From positions 62,001 through 126,000 of the forward strand of contig NZ_JACA01000003.1 in NCBI RefSeq assembly GCF_000520995.1: DNA of 64,000 nt, written 5' to 3'. The notes below the pieces were generated by a model that saw only the letters and a program-made list of their open reading frames with translations, did no database searches and had not been told where the DNA came from. Positions 17,468 to 28,100 of the stretch are shown here, one piece after another. A program made the position numbers and the translations under genes. Position 1 is the stretch's first letter, and every line of letters begins with the position of its first letter. The stretch is from Aquimarina macrocephali JAMB N27 (GTDB lineage Bacteria; Bacteroidota; Bacteroidia; Flavobacteriales; Flavobacteriaceae).

Positions 17468-19342
17468 TTAAAATTTCTTATCGATTTCATCTACTGTTAA
17501 CGTAATGAAAGTCGGCTTATTATTTGGTGTTATAGTAGGCTCAGTACATGCAAACAGGCTATTTACCATATACTGTTGTTGTTCTGAAGCCAATTCTACT
17601 CCTGCTCGCACTGCAATACTTTTTGAAATGGATCTGGCTAGCAAATCTGTCTGAGAAAAACCACTATCTGGCACTTCACTTTCGAGATCACTAATCAACT
17701 GTTCCAAAAGTTGAGCTACTTCTTTTTCTGAAGTAACCGATGGTATTCCCATAATTTCAACTTCTCCGGGGGATAACTCTCCAAAAACAAACCCTGTATT
17801 TTCGAGCTGTTCTTTTACAGTAGTAAGAAGTTCAATCTCTTTTTTGGTAAAAGAAAGTACCAGTGGAAACAATAATTGTTGACTTACAGCACTTGCCATA
17901 GTAATATTACGCAATAACTCTTCGTATAATATTCTTTGATGTGCTCGGTTTTGATTAACAATCACCATCCCACTTTTTATGGTAGTAACAATATATTTTT
18001 TTCTAAGTTGATACGTTGTATGATGTCCAACTTTTTTTTCATCGGTCTCAAACAATGATCCTGTAACTTCTACGCTTTCGAATTCTACTGAAGAAAAATC
18101 ATTTTCAGTAGACTTGATGGTTGTCATTTCAGATTCTAACCCTACATACAGATTCTCCCAGTCTCCGGCAGATTCTTTTTTAAACGATGTATGGCTTTTG
18201 CCCGAAAACGAGCTGCCACCAGATACTTTTTCATCTTTAAACGGATTAAAATTACGATCTACCTCTATTGTAGGTGTCTGAGCAGTTTTGCTCTTATACT
18301 CATAAGGTGTATCCATCGAAGCATCTCTATTAAAATCTAATACAGGTGCTACATTAAATTGCCCAAGGCTATGTTTTATCGAAGCTCTTAACATGGCATA
18401 CAACGCATGCTCATCTTCAAATTTAATTTCGGTCTTAGTAGGGTGAATATTAATATCTATTGATTTGGGATCCACAGTAAGGTATACAAAATAGCTTGGG
18501 TGTGCTTTATCTTTTAGCAAACCTTCAAATGCGGCATTAACAGCATGATTTAAATAAGGGCTCTTAATAAATCTATTATTAACAAAGAAAAACTGCTCGC
18601 CACGAGTACGCTTGGCATATTCTGGTTTTCCTATAAATCCACTTATAGTAACTAAGTCTGTTTCTTCTTCAACGGGAACAAGTTTTTCATTGGTTTTCCC
18701 TCCAAAAATATTTACAATACGTTGGCGACAATTTGTAATAGGCAGGTTAAAAACTTCACTACCATTGTGGTACATATCAAATTTAATAGAATGATGTGCC
18801 ATAGTCACCCGATGAAATTCATCGATAATATGGCGTAGTTCTACTGCATTTGATTTTAAAAAATTTCGCCTTGCAGGAATATTATAAAATAAATTTTTGA
18901 CACTTATAGAAGTTCCTTTTGGAGTTACGCATACTTCTTGAGAAATCACTTCACTACCTTCTATATTAATCTCTGTACCTACCTCGTCTTCTTCTTGCTT
19001 CGTTTTTAACTCTACATGAGCAATCGCAGCAATAGAAGCCAGAGCTTCTCCTCTGAAACCTTTGGTATCTAATTGAAAAATATCTTCTGCCGCTTTTATT
19101 TTTGAAGTAGCATGCCGTTCAAAACTCAGCCTGGCATCGGTAACGCTCATTCCTGATCCATTATCAATAACCTGAATAAGAGTTTTACCAGCTTCTTTTA
19201 TAATTAATTTTATATGCGTAGCCTTAGCATCAATTGCGTTCTCTAACAGCTCTTTCACTACTGAAGCTGGTCGTTGAACCACCTCTCCGGCAGCAATTTG
19301 ATTAGCTACGTGATCTGGTAATAGTTGAATGATATCAGACAT
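17468..19342 (-). CDS. mutL: DNA mismatch repair protein MutL
   Basis: A 624-residue mismatch-repair mediator. The GHKL ATPase domain has the N-box KELLENAIDA (about 29-38), the DNGSGM lid motif and GFRGEALASI. A low-complexity Ser/Lys linker (about 335-440) joins the C-terminal dimerisation domain. I see no DQHAxxER-type endonuclease motif; the aligned region reads VNQNRAHQRILYEELL, so the usual Asp and Glu are not obvious and the protein may lack endonuclease activity, relying on another nicking activity. Co-transcribed with the rhomboids downstream and abutting the small membrane protein upstream. Confidence 0.95.
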   Translation of the reverse strand: MSDIIQLLPDHVANQIAAGEVVQRPASVVKELLENAIDAKATHIKLIIKEAGKTLIQVIDNGSGMSVTDARLSFERHATSKIKAAEDIFQLDTKGFRGEALASIAAIAHVELKTKQEEDEVGTEINIEGSEVISQEVCVTPKGTSISVKNLFYNIPARRNFLKSNAVELRHIIDEFHRVTMAHHSIKFDMYHNGSEVFNLPITNCRQRIVNIFGGKTNEKLVPVEEETDLVTISGFIGKPEYAKRTRGEQFFFVNNRFIKSPYLNHAVNAAFEGLLKDKAHPSYFVYLTVDPKSIDINIHPTKTEIKFEDEHALYAMLRASIKHSLGQFNVAPVLDFNRDASMDTPYEYKSKTAQTPTIEVDRNFNPFKDEKVSGGSSFSGKSHTSFKKESAGDWENLYVGLESEMTTIKSTENDFSSVEFESVEVTGSLFETDEKKVGHHTTYQLRKKYIVTTIKSGMVIVNQNRAHQRILYEELLRNITMASAVSQQLLFPLVLSFTKKEIELLTTVKEQLENTGFVFGELSPGEVEIMGIPSVTSEKEVAQLLEQLISDLESEVPDSGFSQTDLLARSISKSIAVRAGVELASEQQQYMVNSLFACTEPTITPNNKPTFITLTVDEIDKKF

Positions 19343-19636
19343 CTATCGTCGTGCAGTAAATATGGATAAATCAAAATCAATTATATACAAAAAGATGAAG
19401 ATCAGGATTATTGCAATATAAATAACCTTTCTATTAATTTCACGATTACCTCGATTACGACTCGATGTACGGGCTTCTGCCCAGTGTGAACCAAAATCTA
19501 TATCATTTGTAGCATCCCTGTATTTGGTAATTTTATTCTCAAAATTATAGATATTACCTCCACTTTTACCTTCATAGTACCTAGGGGTGTAATTGAATCT
19601 TCGGTTTTTCCTTCTTTTTGGGATACTTAACTTCAC
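19343..19636 (-). CDS. Small C-terminally anchored protein (often misnamed riboflavin synthase beta)
   Basis: A 97-residue protein: a basic N-terminus (KRRKNRRFNYTPRYYEGK), a polar middle and one C-terminal transmembrane helix (about 70-90), so it is tail-anchored with the basic part in the cytoplasm. Flavobacterial genomes commonly label this family riboflavin synthase subunit beta, apparently because it neighbours ribH; nothing in it resembles either riboflavin synthase or lumazine synthase. It abuts mutL with no gap. Confidence 0.8.
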   Translation of the reverse strand: MKLSIPKRRKNRRFNYTPRYYEGKSGGNIYNFENKITKYRDATNDIDFGSHWAEARTSSRNRGNREINRKVIYIAIILIFIFLYIIDFDLSIFTARR

Positions 19637-19680
19637 AATCTGCTTCTATCTTTTTGATTATCCAAATATACTTAAAAAGC

Positions 19681-19710
19681 ATTGTAATGTAAAGTTTTTA
19701 GCATTACAAT
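19681..19710 (-). terminator. Probable terminator of ribH
   Basis: On the minus strand, ATTGTAATG pairs with CATTACAAT (9 bp, 12-nt loop) and is followed by GCTTTTTAAG. It lies 57 nt beyond the ribH stop and before the start of the small membrane protein gene. Confidence 0.5.
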
Positions 19711-19766
19711 AACATCAAAATATAAATAGCAAAGATTATACCGCTTAGATTTTAGTCAGAGAATTC

Positions 19767-20270
19767 TTATTTATAAAAAGTTGCATCTTTACGCAACTGC
19801 GCCATTTTGATAGCTGCAATTGCTGCTTCAGTTCCTTTATTACCATGCTTTCCTCCAGAACGATCAATAGATTGCTGTAGTGTATTATCAGTAAGTACAC
19901 AAAAGATTACAGGGATATCACTAGCAATATTTAAGTCCTTGATTCCTTGCGTAACACCTTCACAAACAAAGTCAAAATGTTTGGTTTCTCCTTGTATAAC
20001 AGACCCTACGGCGATAACAGCATCAAGCATATCAAAAGATTCTTGCATTTTCTTACACCCATATATCAATTCGAAACTTCCGGGTACATTCCAGCGTACT
20101 ATGTTTTCTTTTACTGCTCCACAATCTATAAATGCATCAAATGCACCTTGAAATAACCCTTGGGTAATTTCTTCATTCCATTCTGAAACAACAATCCCAA
20201 ACCGAAAATTTTTCGCATTTGGGATAGTTGTTTTATCGTATTGTGATAAATTTTTATTTTCTGTAGCCAT
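19767..20270 (-). CDS. ribH: 6,7-dimethyl-8-ribityllumazine synthase
   Basis: A 167-residue enzyme that condenses the ribityl-aminouracil intermediate with dihydroxybutanone phosphate in riboflavin synthesis and assembles into a capsid-like oligomer. Recognised by GIVVSEWNEEIT, the VPGSFELIYG box, AVGSVIQGETKHFDFVCEGV (the GETxHF loop with the catalytic His) and NKGTEAA near the end. Length is normal. It lies 64 nt downstream of the TPR protein gene. Confidence 0.95.
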   Translation of the reverse strand: MATENKNLSQYDKTTIPNAKNFRFGIVVSEWNEEITQGLFQGAFDAFIDCGAVKENIVRWNVPGSFELIYGCKKMQESFDMLDAVIAVGSVIQGETKHFDFVCEGVTQGIKDLNIASDIPVIFCVLTDNTLQQSIDRSGGKHGNKGTEAAIAAIKMAQLRKDATFYK

Positions 20271-20333
20271 ATTGGTTTCGCGTCTTGGATTTCAGGTTTC
20301 AGCAAAAAACTGAAAATTAGAACCACAAAACTA

Positions 20334-21104
20334 TTACTTCATTGCTTGTGCTTTACCTAGATGTACATCTGCTTGATTAGCTTCTACACTCTTAGGAAAT
20401 TCTTCTTTAATTCTTTCTAAATACGGAATTGCAACTTCTGGTTTATCAAGAGATATTGCAGTAATTGCTGCTTTTAATAAAAACTTCGGAGTAGTAAAGT
20501 CATTTACCTTTGCTTTAGCCGCTTTCTCATAATACCCTAATGCTTCTTCTGTTTGATCAAGCTGAGAAAATGCATCACCAATACCTCCAAGAGCTAAAGG
20601 GCCTAATATATCATCATCACTCTTAAAACTATCAAGGTAATTGATTGCTTCCTGGTATTTATTCATATTTAGGTAAGAAAATCCAGCATAATAGTTTGAT
20701 AGGTTAGCAGCATCGGTACTACCATAATTCTCTATAATTCCTAAAAAACCATACTTTCCTTCTCCTCCATTAAGAGCTAAAGTATATAATGAATCGCTAA
20801 GTTTAGAGTTACCATTAACAGCATTATCAAAATACTGTTGTGCTGTAAACATCTCATTAGCTGCTTCTTCCTCTTTTGGTTCCTGGATAAATTTCTGAAA
20901 TCCAAGGTATCCTAATATCACAACGGCTATCATTCCGACAGCACTTAGTATGTATTTTTGGTTAGCTGCAACCCATTCTTCAGTTTTGGAAGCCCCTTCA
21001 TCTAAGGTATTAAATACCTCAGCAGTTGTTGAATTGTCTTCTATTTGCTCAACTTCTTCAGCTTTGTTTTTTGGTTTGTGTCCACGTTTCTTGTAAGTTG
21101 CCAT
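20334..21104 (-). CDS. TPR inner-membrane protein, YfgM-like
   Basis: A 256-residue protein: a charged cytoplasmic N-terminus (about 1-50), one transmembrane helix (about 53-71, ILSAVGMIAVVILGYLGF), then a periplasmic series of TPR-like helical pairs to the end. The arrangement matches the YfgM/ancillary-translocon type of protein, which assists periplasmic folding, but the assignment rests on topology. It precedes ribH and is divergent from recF. Confidence 0.85.
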   Translation of the reverse strand: MATYKKRGHKPKNKAEEVEQIEDNSTTAEVFNTLDEGASKTEEWVAANQKYILSAVGMIAVVILGYLGFQKFIQEPKEEEAANEMFTAQQYFDNAVNGNSKLSDSLYTLALNGGEGKYGFLGIIENYGSTDAANLSNYYAGFSYLNMNKYQEAINYLDSFKSDDDILGPLALGGIGDAFSQLDQTEEALGYYEKAAKAKVNDFTTPKFLLKAAITAISLDKPEVAIPYLERIKEEFPKSVEANQADVHLGKAQAMK

Positions 21105-21240
21105 AAATTTTCTTTAATGAACGGCAAAAATAAAATATTTATTCACAATTAAAAGCACAACTATTTATTATTTTTCAATAATTTGCGTCGGTTAACTAAG
21201 AATTCTATTAAAGTCGGGACTCCTTGATGATCAATATTTT

Positions 21241-22341
21241 ATGATTTTAAATTCTCTTTCTTTACTTAATTATAAAAATTTCGAGTCCATCAATTTTGAA
21301 TTTGACGATAAAATAAACTGTCTTGTTGGAAATAATGGGGTCGGAAAAACAAATATTCTGGATGCTATTTATCATTTGTCATTTGGTAAAAGCTATTTCA
21401 ATCCAATTACTAGTCAAAACATTAAGCATAATGCCGATTTTTTTGTTATTGATGGTCTTTACACAAAAGAAGGTCGTGATGAAAAAGTTATTATTAGTGC
21501 AAAAAGAGGGCAGAAAAAAGTAATCAAACGCAACGCAAAAATATATGATACTTTTAGCGAGCATATTGGTTTTTTACCTTTGGTAATTATTTCTCCCGCA
21601 GACAGAGATCTAATTACAGAAGGTAGTGATACTCGTCGCAAATTTATAGATGGTGTGATCTCCCAAAGTGATCAATCTTATCTAAAAACATTATTAAAAT
21701 ATTCTAAAATTGTATCACAGCGTAACTCTCTATTAAAGTACTTTACTGCCAATAATACTTTTGACCTTACCACATTAGAGGTATACAACCAGCAAATGCA
21801 TGAGTACGGTAGTATTATCTACGAAAAAAGAGCAGCATTTTTAGAGGTTTTTATTCCTATTTTCGAAAGCAGATATCAAGCAATTAGCTCTGGAAAAGAA
21901 AGTGTTACTCTTTCTTATCAAAGTAAGCTATCCGAAACTAATTTACTAATTCTTTTAGAACAAAGTCTTTCTAGAGACAGAATGCTACAATATACCAGTG
22001 TGGGAGTTCATAAAGATGATTTGTCTTTTGAGATTGAAGGATATCCTATTAAAAAATTCGGAAGCCAGGGACAGCAAAAATCGTTTCTTATTGCTTTAAA
22101 ACTAGCTCAATTTGATTTTATTAAAAAACAAAGTAAAGTAAACCCTATACTCTTGCTTGATGATATTTTTGACAAACTCGATGAAAAACGTGTAGAACAT
22201 ATTATAAAATTGGTAGATGATCAAAATTTTGGACAATTATTCATTAGTGATACTCATGCAGATCGAACTGAAAGTGTGGTAAAAAAGATATCGCAATCAT
22301 ACAAAATTATTAAGTTGAAAAATAACGAATTAGAGAAATAG
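21241..22341 (+). CDS. recF: DNA replication/repair protein RecF
   Basis: A 366-residue SMC-like ATPase that helps load RecA at gaps. Walker A is [12 protein letters not shown] (about 29-40), the signature is [20 protein letters not shown] near 275-294 and Walker B is [13 protein letters not shown] near 303-315. All parts are complete. It is divergent from the TPR gene and starts a short run with a lipoprotein and the DUF721 gene. Confidence 0.96.
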   Translation: MILNSLSLLNYKNFESINFEFDDKINCLVGNNGVGKTNILDAIYHLSFGKSYFNPITSQNIKHNADFFVIDGLYTKEGRDEKVIISAKRGQKKVIKRNAKIYDTFSEHIGFLPLVIISPADRDLITEGSDTRRKFIDGVISQSDQSYLKTLLKYSKIVSQRNSLLKYFTANNTFDLTTLEVYNQQMHEYGSIIYEKRAAFLEVFIPIFESRYQAISSGKESVTLSYQSKLSETNLLILLEQSLSRDRMLQYTSVGVHKDDLSFEIEGYPIKKFGSQGQQKSFLIALKLAQFDFIKKQSKVNPILLLDDIFDKLDEKRVEHIIKLVDDQNFGQLFISDTHADRTESVVKKISQSYKIIKLKNNELEK

Positions 22342-22388
22342 AGATTATTAAAATTTCTTCTGATAAATAAAAAACACTCAGATAAAAT

Positions 22389-22802
22389 ATGCGACGAGTT
22401 TTATTTTGTGTAGTACTCCTATATGTCACTTCCTGTACAACCACCAACCCAAAAGAGTATATTCAATATTTGGATGGGTATTGGGAAATTAAAAAGGTGG
22501 TATTGCCAGATGAAAACAAAAAAGAATATGTGTTCAATCAGGATATTGACTTTTTTGAAGTTAAAGATTCAATAGGAATACGTAAAAAAGTACGACCTCG
22601 ACTGGATGGAAGTTTTATAATTACCAATAATCAGGAAATATTCACTATAGTTATTGAAAATGATAGTGTAAGGCTGTATTATAAAAACTCGTTAGCGACA
22701 TGGAAAGAAACCATTATTTCTGCAAAAGAAAACGAGATAGTTTTCAAGAATGAAACAGGAAATGTTTACTTTTATCAACGATATCAAAAGCTAAAATTAT
22801 AA
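22389..22802 (+). CDS. Small lipoprotein, lipocalin-like
   Basis: A 137-residue lipoprotein with Cys16 as the likely lipidation site (LLYVTSC). After this, the segment YLDGYWEIKKVVLPD and the alternating beta-strand pattern to the end suggest a small lipocalin-like beta-barrel. The ligand is unknown. Its stop overlaps the next start (TAATG), so it is coupled to the DUF721 gene, and it follows recF after 47 nt. Confidence 0.75.
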   Translation: MRRVLFCVVLLYVTSCTTTNPKEYIQYLDGYWEIKKVVLPDENKKEYVFNQDIDFFEVKDSIGIRKKVRPRLDGSFIITNNQEIFTIVIENDSVRLYYKNSLATWKETIISAKENEIVFKNETGNVYFYQRYQKLKL

Positions 22803-23098
22803 TGGCAAAACGTCATCAAGAACATCAGAGTATGGAAGAGGCTTTAAAAAGCTTTGTTTCAGACAATAATCTACAAAAAGGATTAGACAAGGTTGCTGTA
22901 CGTGATGTTTGGGAAAAAATAATGGGGCCTGCAATAACAAAATATACACGGAATATTAAACTTGAAAGAGAAACTGTGTATGTTGAACTTACATCATCTG
23001 TATTAAGAGAAGAACTTAGCTATGGCAGGCAAAAAATAATAGACAACCTCAATGATGAACTAGGCAAGGTATTAGTCAAAAAACTAGTTCTGAGGTAA
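22802..23098 (+). CDS. DUF721 (DciA-like) protein
   Basis: A 98-residue cytoplasmic protein of the DUF721 family, whose better-known members (DciA) load the replicative helicase DnaB. The hallmarks are VRDVWEKIMGPAITKYT (Trp-centred helix) and the C-terminal VYVELTSSVLREELSYGRQKII. The position next to recF fits a replication/repair role. Its 3' end overlaps the convergent thioesterase gene by 15 nt. Confidence 0.85.
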   Translation: MAKRHQEHQSMEEALKSFVSDNNLQKGLDKVAVRDVWEKIMGPAITKYTRNIKLERETVYVELTSSVLREELSYGRQKIIDNLNDELGKVLVKKLVLR

Positions 23099-23476
23099 CT
23101 CCTCTTTTTCATGTATAATCTTAGTTTTACCATGTGATACTGGTTTTCCATTGACATCAAGATTAACTACCGTTATATTCTCTACCTTAATAATTGTCTT
23201 ATGCGTTAACTTATTTCTCACTTCACATTTAAGAATCAAAGAGGTATTTCCGAATTTCACAACGTCCATTCCTATTTCAATAATATCACCTTGTACTGCA
23301 GAGCTAACAAAATTGATTTCAGACATAAATTTAGTCACTACTCTTCTGTTTTGTAATTGTATAATTGCATACAATGCCGCTTCTTCATCTATCCATTCTA
23401 ATAACCTACCTCCAAATAAGGTTTCATTAGAATTTAAATCGCCTGGTTTTATAATTTTTCTGGTGTGATACTTCAT
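23084..23476 (-). CDS. Acyl-CoA thioesterase (hotdog fold)
   Basis: A 130-residue single hotdog-domain protein that hydrolyses acyl-CoA to free acid and CoA. The segment NETLFGGRLLEWIDEEAALYA (split: NETLFGG, LLEWIDEEAA) matches the YciA/BFIT-type family, with the Asn and Asp of the active site; VTKFMSEINFVSSAVQGD and the VNLDVNGKPVSH end follow. Specificity cannot be read from sequence. It converges with and slightly overlaps the DUF721 gene. Confidence 0.88.
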   Translation of the reverse strand: MKYHTRKIIKPGDLNSNETLFGGRLLEWIDEEAALYAIIQLQNRRVVTKFMSEINFVSSAVQGDIIEIGMDVVKFGNTSLILKCEVRNKLTHKTIIKVENITVVNLDVNGKPVSHGKTKIIHEKEELPQN

Positions 23477-23600
23477 GACTTTATTTTGTTTGCCACAAAA
23501 TTATCAAAAATATCGTGTTCTATACTCGATAAAAGAAAAGGATTTTACAGTTAAGATGTATTACTATTTAACGCGTTGTCATTAACAATGTACAGAGTGA

Positions 23601-24773
23601 TTAGGGAACTATTATCTCGTCACAAAACTTTATACCATCGGGGCAATTTGGAGTTATTACTTTAGCACATACATTATTTGTCCCTTGATCCAAATTAAGC
23701 TCTATTACTCCTGCACTTAACAGCGAGTTTTCAATAAAAACTTCATTTACATACCAGCCTATAGTAGCATCATTACTTACCCCTGTAACAGAAGGGTTAA
23801 ATTTATATGTATTTGTACCTGTAACCCGTTCATTAGTAAATGTAATATCCGGGCAAATAGGTTCTACCACAATTTCTTTACAAGCAATCGTCCCGCTAAG
23901 GCAGTTAGTGGTAATCACTTTTATACAAGTTTCATATGTTCCCGGAGTAAATTGCCTTGTAAATGGGTTTCCATCAACAACCTGATCAGCAATTATCTCT
24001 CCATTGATTTTAAAAAATAGTTGATACCCATCCATAATCTCAATATCTGGAATGAATCTATACTCATTATCTTGTAAAGGTTGGATTTCAAATCGTATTG
24101 TAGGGCAGCCAATACAATTATTTATGATTTCATAAAACTCATAATATGTCGATACTTGGGTCGGCTTAAGATCTGGAGTAACTAGTATTGATATTGGAAA
24201 TATAAAATTCGGCTGATAAATAGCCCCTTGATCCGTAAGAAAACGACTAAAATTTTCCTCGCTATCAATATTAACTTCTTTATTTTCTTTATCACTTAGC
24301 GTAATAGGATATTCAAACTTAAAACATTGTTTATATAAATGATTAAAAATATCTCTGAATGTTTTTATCTGGCATTCTCTAAGTACACTAATCAAAGAAT
24401 CTTCATTTTCTACAAGAAGAGGGTCATTAGCTCCTTTAAACATTATCTGAATAGGAAATTGTAACCCGGTTATATTAAAATTTGCACTTTGCCCAGAAAT
24501 TACCCCAAGTAATCCTTTATAATCATCAACTCGTATGGTCGAATCAGTATTATAACCAAATATCAATGGATATTTAAAGGTAAAACACAGCTCCTCTTCA
24601 TTTATTACCGAATTTCTTGTTTTTATATCATTAAGAATAGATACGATTGTTGTACTTGATGTAATCTTAGCATCTATACTATCAGGAAAAAAAGAGTCAT
24701 CATTTACACAAGAATATGCAAACATTACCAATGCTAATATAAAACCTTTACAATATGTACTTAATTTATTCAA
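23601..24773 (-). CDS. Repeat lipoprotein with two PKD/Ig-like modules
   Basis: A 390-residue surface-type lipoprotein, Cys22 lipidated (MFAYSC). The N-terminal half contains two related segments starting CFTFKYPL (about 62) and CFKFEYPI (about 150). The C-terminal part (about 222-390) holds two beta-sandwich units ending in I.CKEIVVEP and FCDEIIVP; each has the pattern C-P, a G-W/F-x-V-N strand, and a TP/TxNCPDG turn also found in the gene at 30423. It points away from the SusC/SusD operon. Its upstream region has the bipartite element shared with fecR, which suggests common control. The partner is unknown. Confidence 0.8.
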   Translation of the reverse strand: MNKLSTYCKGFILALVMFAYSCVNDDSFFPDSIDAKITSSTTIVSILNDIKTRNSVINEEELCFTFKYPLIFGYNTDSTIRVDDYKGLLGVISGQSANFNITGLQFPIQIMFKGANDPLLVENEDSLISVLRECQIKTFRDIFNHLYKQCFKFEYPITLSDKENKEVNIDSEENFSRFLTDQGAIYQPNFIFPISILVTPDLKPTQVSTYYEFYEIINNCIGCPTIRFEIQPLQDNEYRFIPDIEIMDGYQLFFKINGEIIADQVVDGNPFTRQFTPGTYETCIKVITTNCLSGTIACKEIVVEPICPDITFTNERVTGTNTYKFNPSVTGVSNDATIGWYVNEVFIENSLLSAGVIELNLDQGTNNVCAKVITPNCPDGIKFCDEIIVP

Positions 24774-25183
24774 TATGAAACTGTTCTAGATATATTTATA
24801 ACGTTTACAAATTCATTTACCCTACCCCATTTCTCTATTTAACATGGATGAATGTATATAAAATAAAATTAGAATCAAAAGACTATCTAAATACATCCAA
24901 TATAATTAAGAACAACAAAACAACTCGATAAATTTTAATTCATCTTTGTTATTATCAAAAAAACATTACATATTAAATCACAATATTAGATAATCTTCGT
25001 TTTATAAATTATAAGGTTTAAAATGGTTTAAAACTTCTTTATAAAAAGAAAAATCTTAATTAGTCGTCTTTTCAAGTTACCCTTACAATTTCTCAGTTAA
25101 TTTTTTGTTAAAAAAACATTATCCTTATTATCCTGTAATTTTTCTTAATAACCTTGCTTACTAACAAAAATTAACATGCAATA
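24774..25183. other. 410-nt divergent intergenic region upstream of susC
   Basis: No gene is visible. It separates the divergent lipoprotein (minus) and susC-type (plus) genes, so it must hold both promoters. The minus-side bipartite element is at 24799-24828. On the plus side a weak -7-like TAACCTTG sits at 25149-25156, 28 nt before the susC ATG, without a convincing -33 element. The rest is AT-rich. Confidence 0.6.
24800..24828 (-). promoter_or_regulatory. Bipartite promoter-like element, copy 1 (lipoprotein gene)
   Basis: On the minus strand, GGGGTAGGGTAA is followed after exactly 10 nt by AAACGTT. It ends 26 nt before the lipoprotein start at 24773. The same two boxes at the same spacing occur upstream of the lipoprotein gene at 31583 and of fecR. 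The CGTT box is like the -10 element of many ECF sigma promoters. Confidence 0.6.
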
Positions 25184-28100
25184 ATGAAATTATTAACAAA
25201 AAACATGCTAATACTTCTAACGGTATTAGTGACGCAATTTTCTGTTGCGCAAGAAACCCCTATTACAGGTAAGGTCACAGATGATGGCGGCATGCCATTA
25301 CCTGGTGTAAACATTATAGTAAAGGGTAGCAACAGTGGAGCTCAAACAGATTTTGACGGGATGTATTCGTTACAAGCTTCTGAAGGAAGTACTCTTCTCT
25401 TCAGTTACCTTGGTTTTGCAGATCAGGAGGTTATTGTAGGCACCCAAAAAACTATTAATGTACAATTAGAAGTTACGGCTTCTCAATTAGAAGAGATAGT
25501 AGTTACGGCTCTTGGTATTTCTAGAGATAAAAAATCTTTAGGATATTCTACACAAGAAGTTGATGGAGAAGATTTAACTAAAGTAAAAACTGCAAATTTT
25601 GTAAACGCACTTTCTGGAAAAGCTTCTGGTATTCAAATTAGAAAAAATAACAATATAGGTGGGTCTACCAATGTTGTTATTAGAGGTAATGCTTCTTTAA
25701 CTGGAAGTAACCAGGCTTTATTTGTTATTGATGGGGTTCCTATCAATAATACAAATAGTAATTCTGCTGGTCAGGGTCAAGCTCAAGGAGGGTATTATGA
25801 TTATGGTAATGCTGCATCAGATATTAACCCTGAGGATATAGAATCTATAAACGTTCTAAAAGGTGCTGCTGCATCTGCTCTTTATGGTTCAAGAGCTGCA
25901 AATGGTGTTATTATGATTACTACTAAAAAAGGTGGTAAATCTAAAGGACTTGGAATTACAGTTAATTCTGGAATGACATTTGGATCTATTGATAAAAGTA
26001 CATTTGCAAAATACCAAACACAATATGGTGCTGGTTATAGTCCTGGTTTTTATCAGGAAGATATATTGGGAGATGGCACAGCAGATGATCAAACAGTTAA
26101 ATATGATGATGATGCTTCTTATGGATCTGCTTTTGATTCAAGTGTATTAGTATACCAATGGGATTCTTTTGATCCTGCATCACCTAACTACAGAACAGCA
26201 ACTCCATGGGTAAACGCTGAGAATGGTCCTATTTCATTTTTTGAGACTCCGATAACAATTACAAATTCGTTATCATTAGACAAAGGATATGATCAGGGTT
26301 CTTTTAGATTAAACTACACGATGTTTGATCAAACTGGTTTGATGCCAAACAGTTCTATCAAGAAGCATAACTTTTCTATGAGCGGAAGTTTTAAACTTAG
26401 TGATAAATTAACTGCAACTGGATATGCTAATTATATCAAAACAGATGGTTTAGGTCGTAACTCTACAGGATATAATGATAATATTGTATCTAATTTTAAA
26501 CAATGGTGGCAAACCAATGTTGATATAAGACAACAAGAAGATATTTATTTTGCAACAAGAAGAAACGTAACTTGGAACCCTGCTTCTGCAGATGCCGGTT
26601 CTACGCCAATTTATTGGGATAATCCATATTGGAAACGTTATGAGAATTATCAATCTGATTCTAGAAATCGTTTTTTAGGAAATGTTTCTCTAAACTATGT
26701 AATAACAGATTGGTTTAATATTACAGGTAGAGTCGCTACAGATACATATTCTGAATTACAGGAAGAAAGAAGAGCTAATGGTAGTGTTCCTACTCGTTTT
26801 GGAGTTAGTAGAGGTAATGTAGATTCTGGATATGGAAGAAGAGATATTCGAAATACAGAAACCAACTATGATTTGATGTTTAATTTTGATAAAAACTTAA
26901 GTGATGAATTTAATATTAAAGGGATTTTAGGAACTAATATTAGAAGAAATCACTTTCAATCTATTTATGCATCTACCAGTGGTGGGCTAAGTGTTCCTAG
27001 ATTATATTCATTACAAAACAGTAAAGGACCTCTTCCATTACCGGTAGAAAGAGATGAAAAAATTGGAGTTGATGGTGTGTATGCCAGTGTATCTCTTGGA
27101 TATAAAAACATGTTGTTTTTAGATGGTACCATAAGAAGAGATCATTCTTCAACGTTACCAAAAGGTAATAGTACTTTCTACTACCCATCTATTGCAGGTA
27201 GTTTTGTTTTTTCTAGCCTTTTGGATACAGATATTATTTCATTTGGTAAATTAAGAGCCAATTATGCAGAAGTAGGTAATAGTGCTCCTTTTGATTTTTT
27301 ATATGATAGTTATAATGTGAACACTCCTATAGGAAGCGCAAGTACTTCTGTAGGAAACGTAAAAAAGAATCCTAATCTAAAACCTGAAAGAACAACAAGT
27401 ACTGAGATTGGTTTAGAAATGAAACTTTTACAAAACAGATTTGGATTTGATGTCGCATATTACGTAAACAACTCTATTGATCAAATTTTTGGAGTACCTG
27501 TTAGTAGAGGAACTGGTTATACTTCTAAAATTCTTAATGCAGGAGAAATTGAAAATAAAGGTATAGAAGTATCTGTATCCGGAACCCCAATAAAAACCGA
27601 CGATCTATCCTGGAAGGTAAATGTAAACTGGTCAAAAAATAAAAATAAAGTAGTTTCTTTAGAAGATGGTATAGAAAATCTTCAATTAGGTGACTTTCAA
27701 GGAGGTGTTACAATAAACGCTACTGTAGGTCAACCATATGGTGTTATTTATGGTACAGATTACACCTACATAAATGGGCAGAGAGTTATAGACCCTTCTA
27801 ATGGACAACATATAAAAACTACTGCATCCAATAATGTAATAGGAGATACTAACCCAGAATGGTTGATGGGTATTTCTAATAAAGTTAATTATAAAAATCT
27901 TTCTTTTAGCTTTTTAATTGATATCCAAAAAGGAGGAAGCATATTTGCTTTGGATCAGTATTATGGTCTGGCAACTGGTTTATATGCCGAAACAGCTTTT
28001 ATCAATGATTTAGGAAATCCTGTAAGAAATACTTTAGCCGATGGCGGTGGTTTTATCAATCCAGGTGTAAATCCTGATGGATCTACAAATACTACGCGAA

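Noticed and set aside
19343..19636. Naming this small protein riboflavin synthase subunit beta
   Set aside because: The name is a widespread transfer error from the neighbouring ribH; the sequence is a basic, tail-anchored 97-residue protein with no lumazine-synthase motifs.
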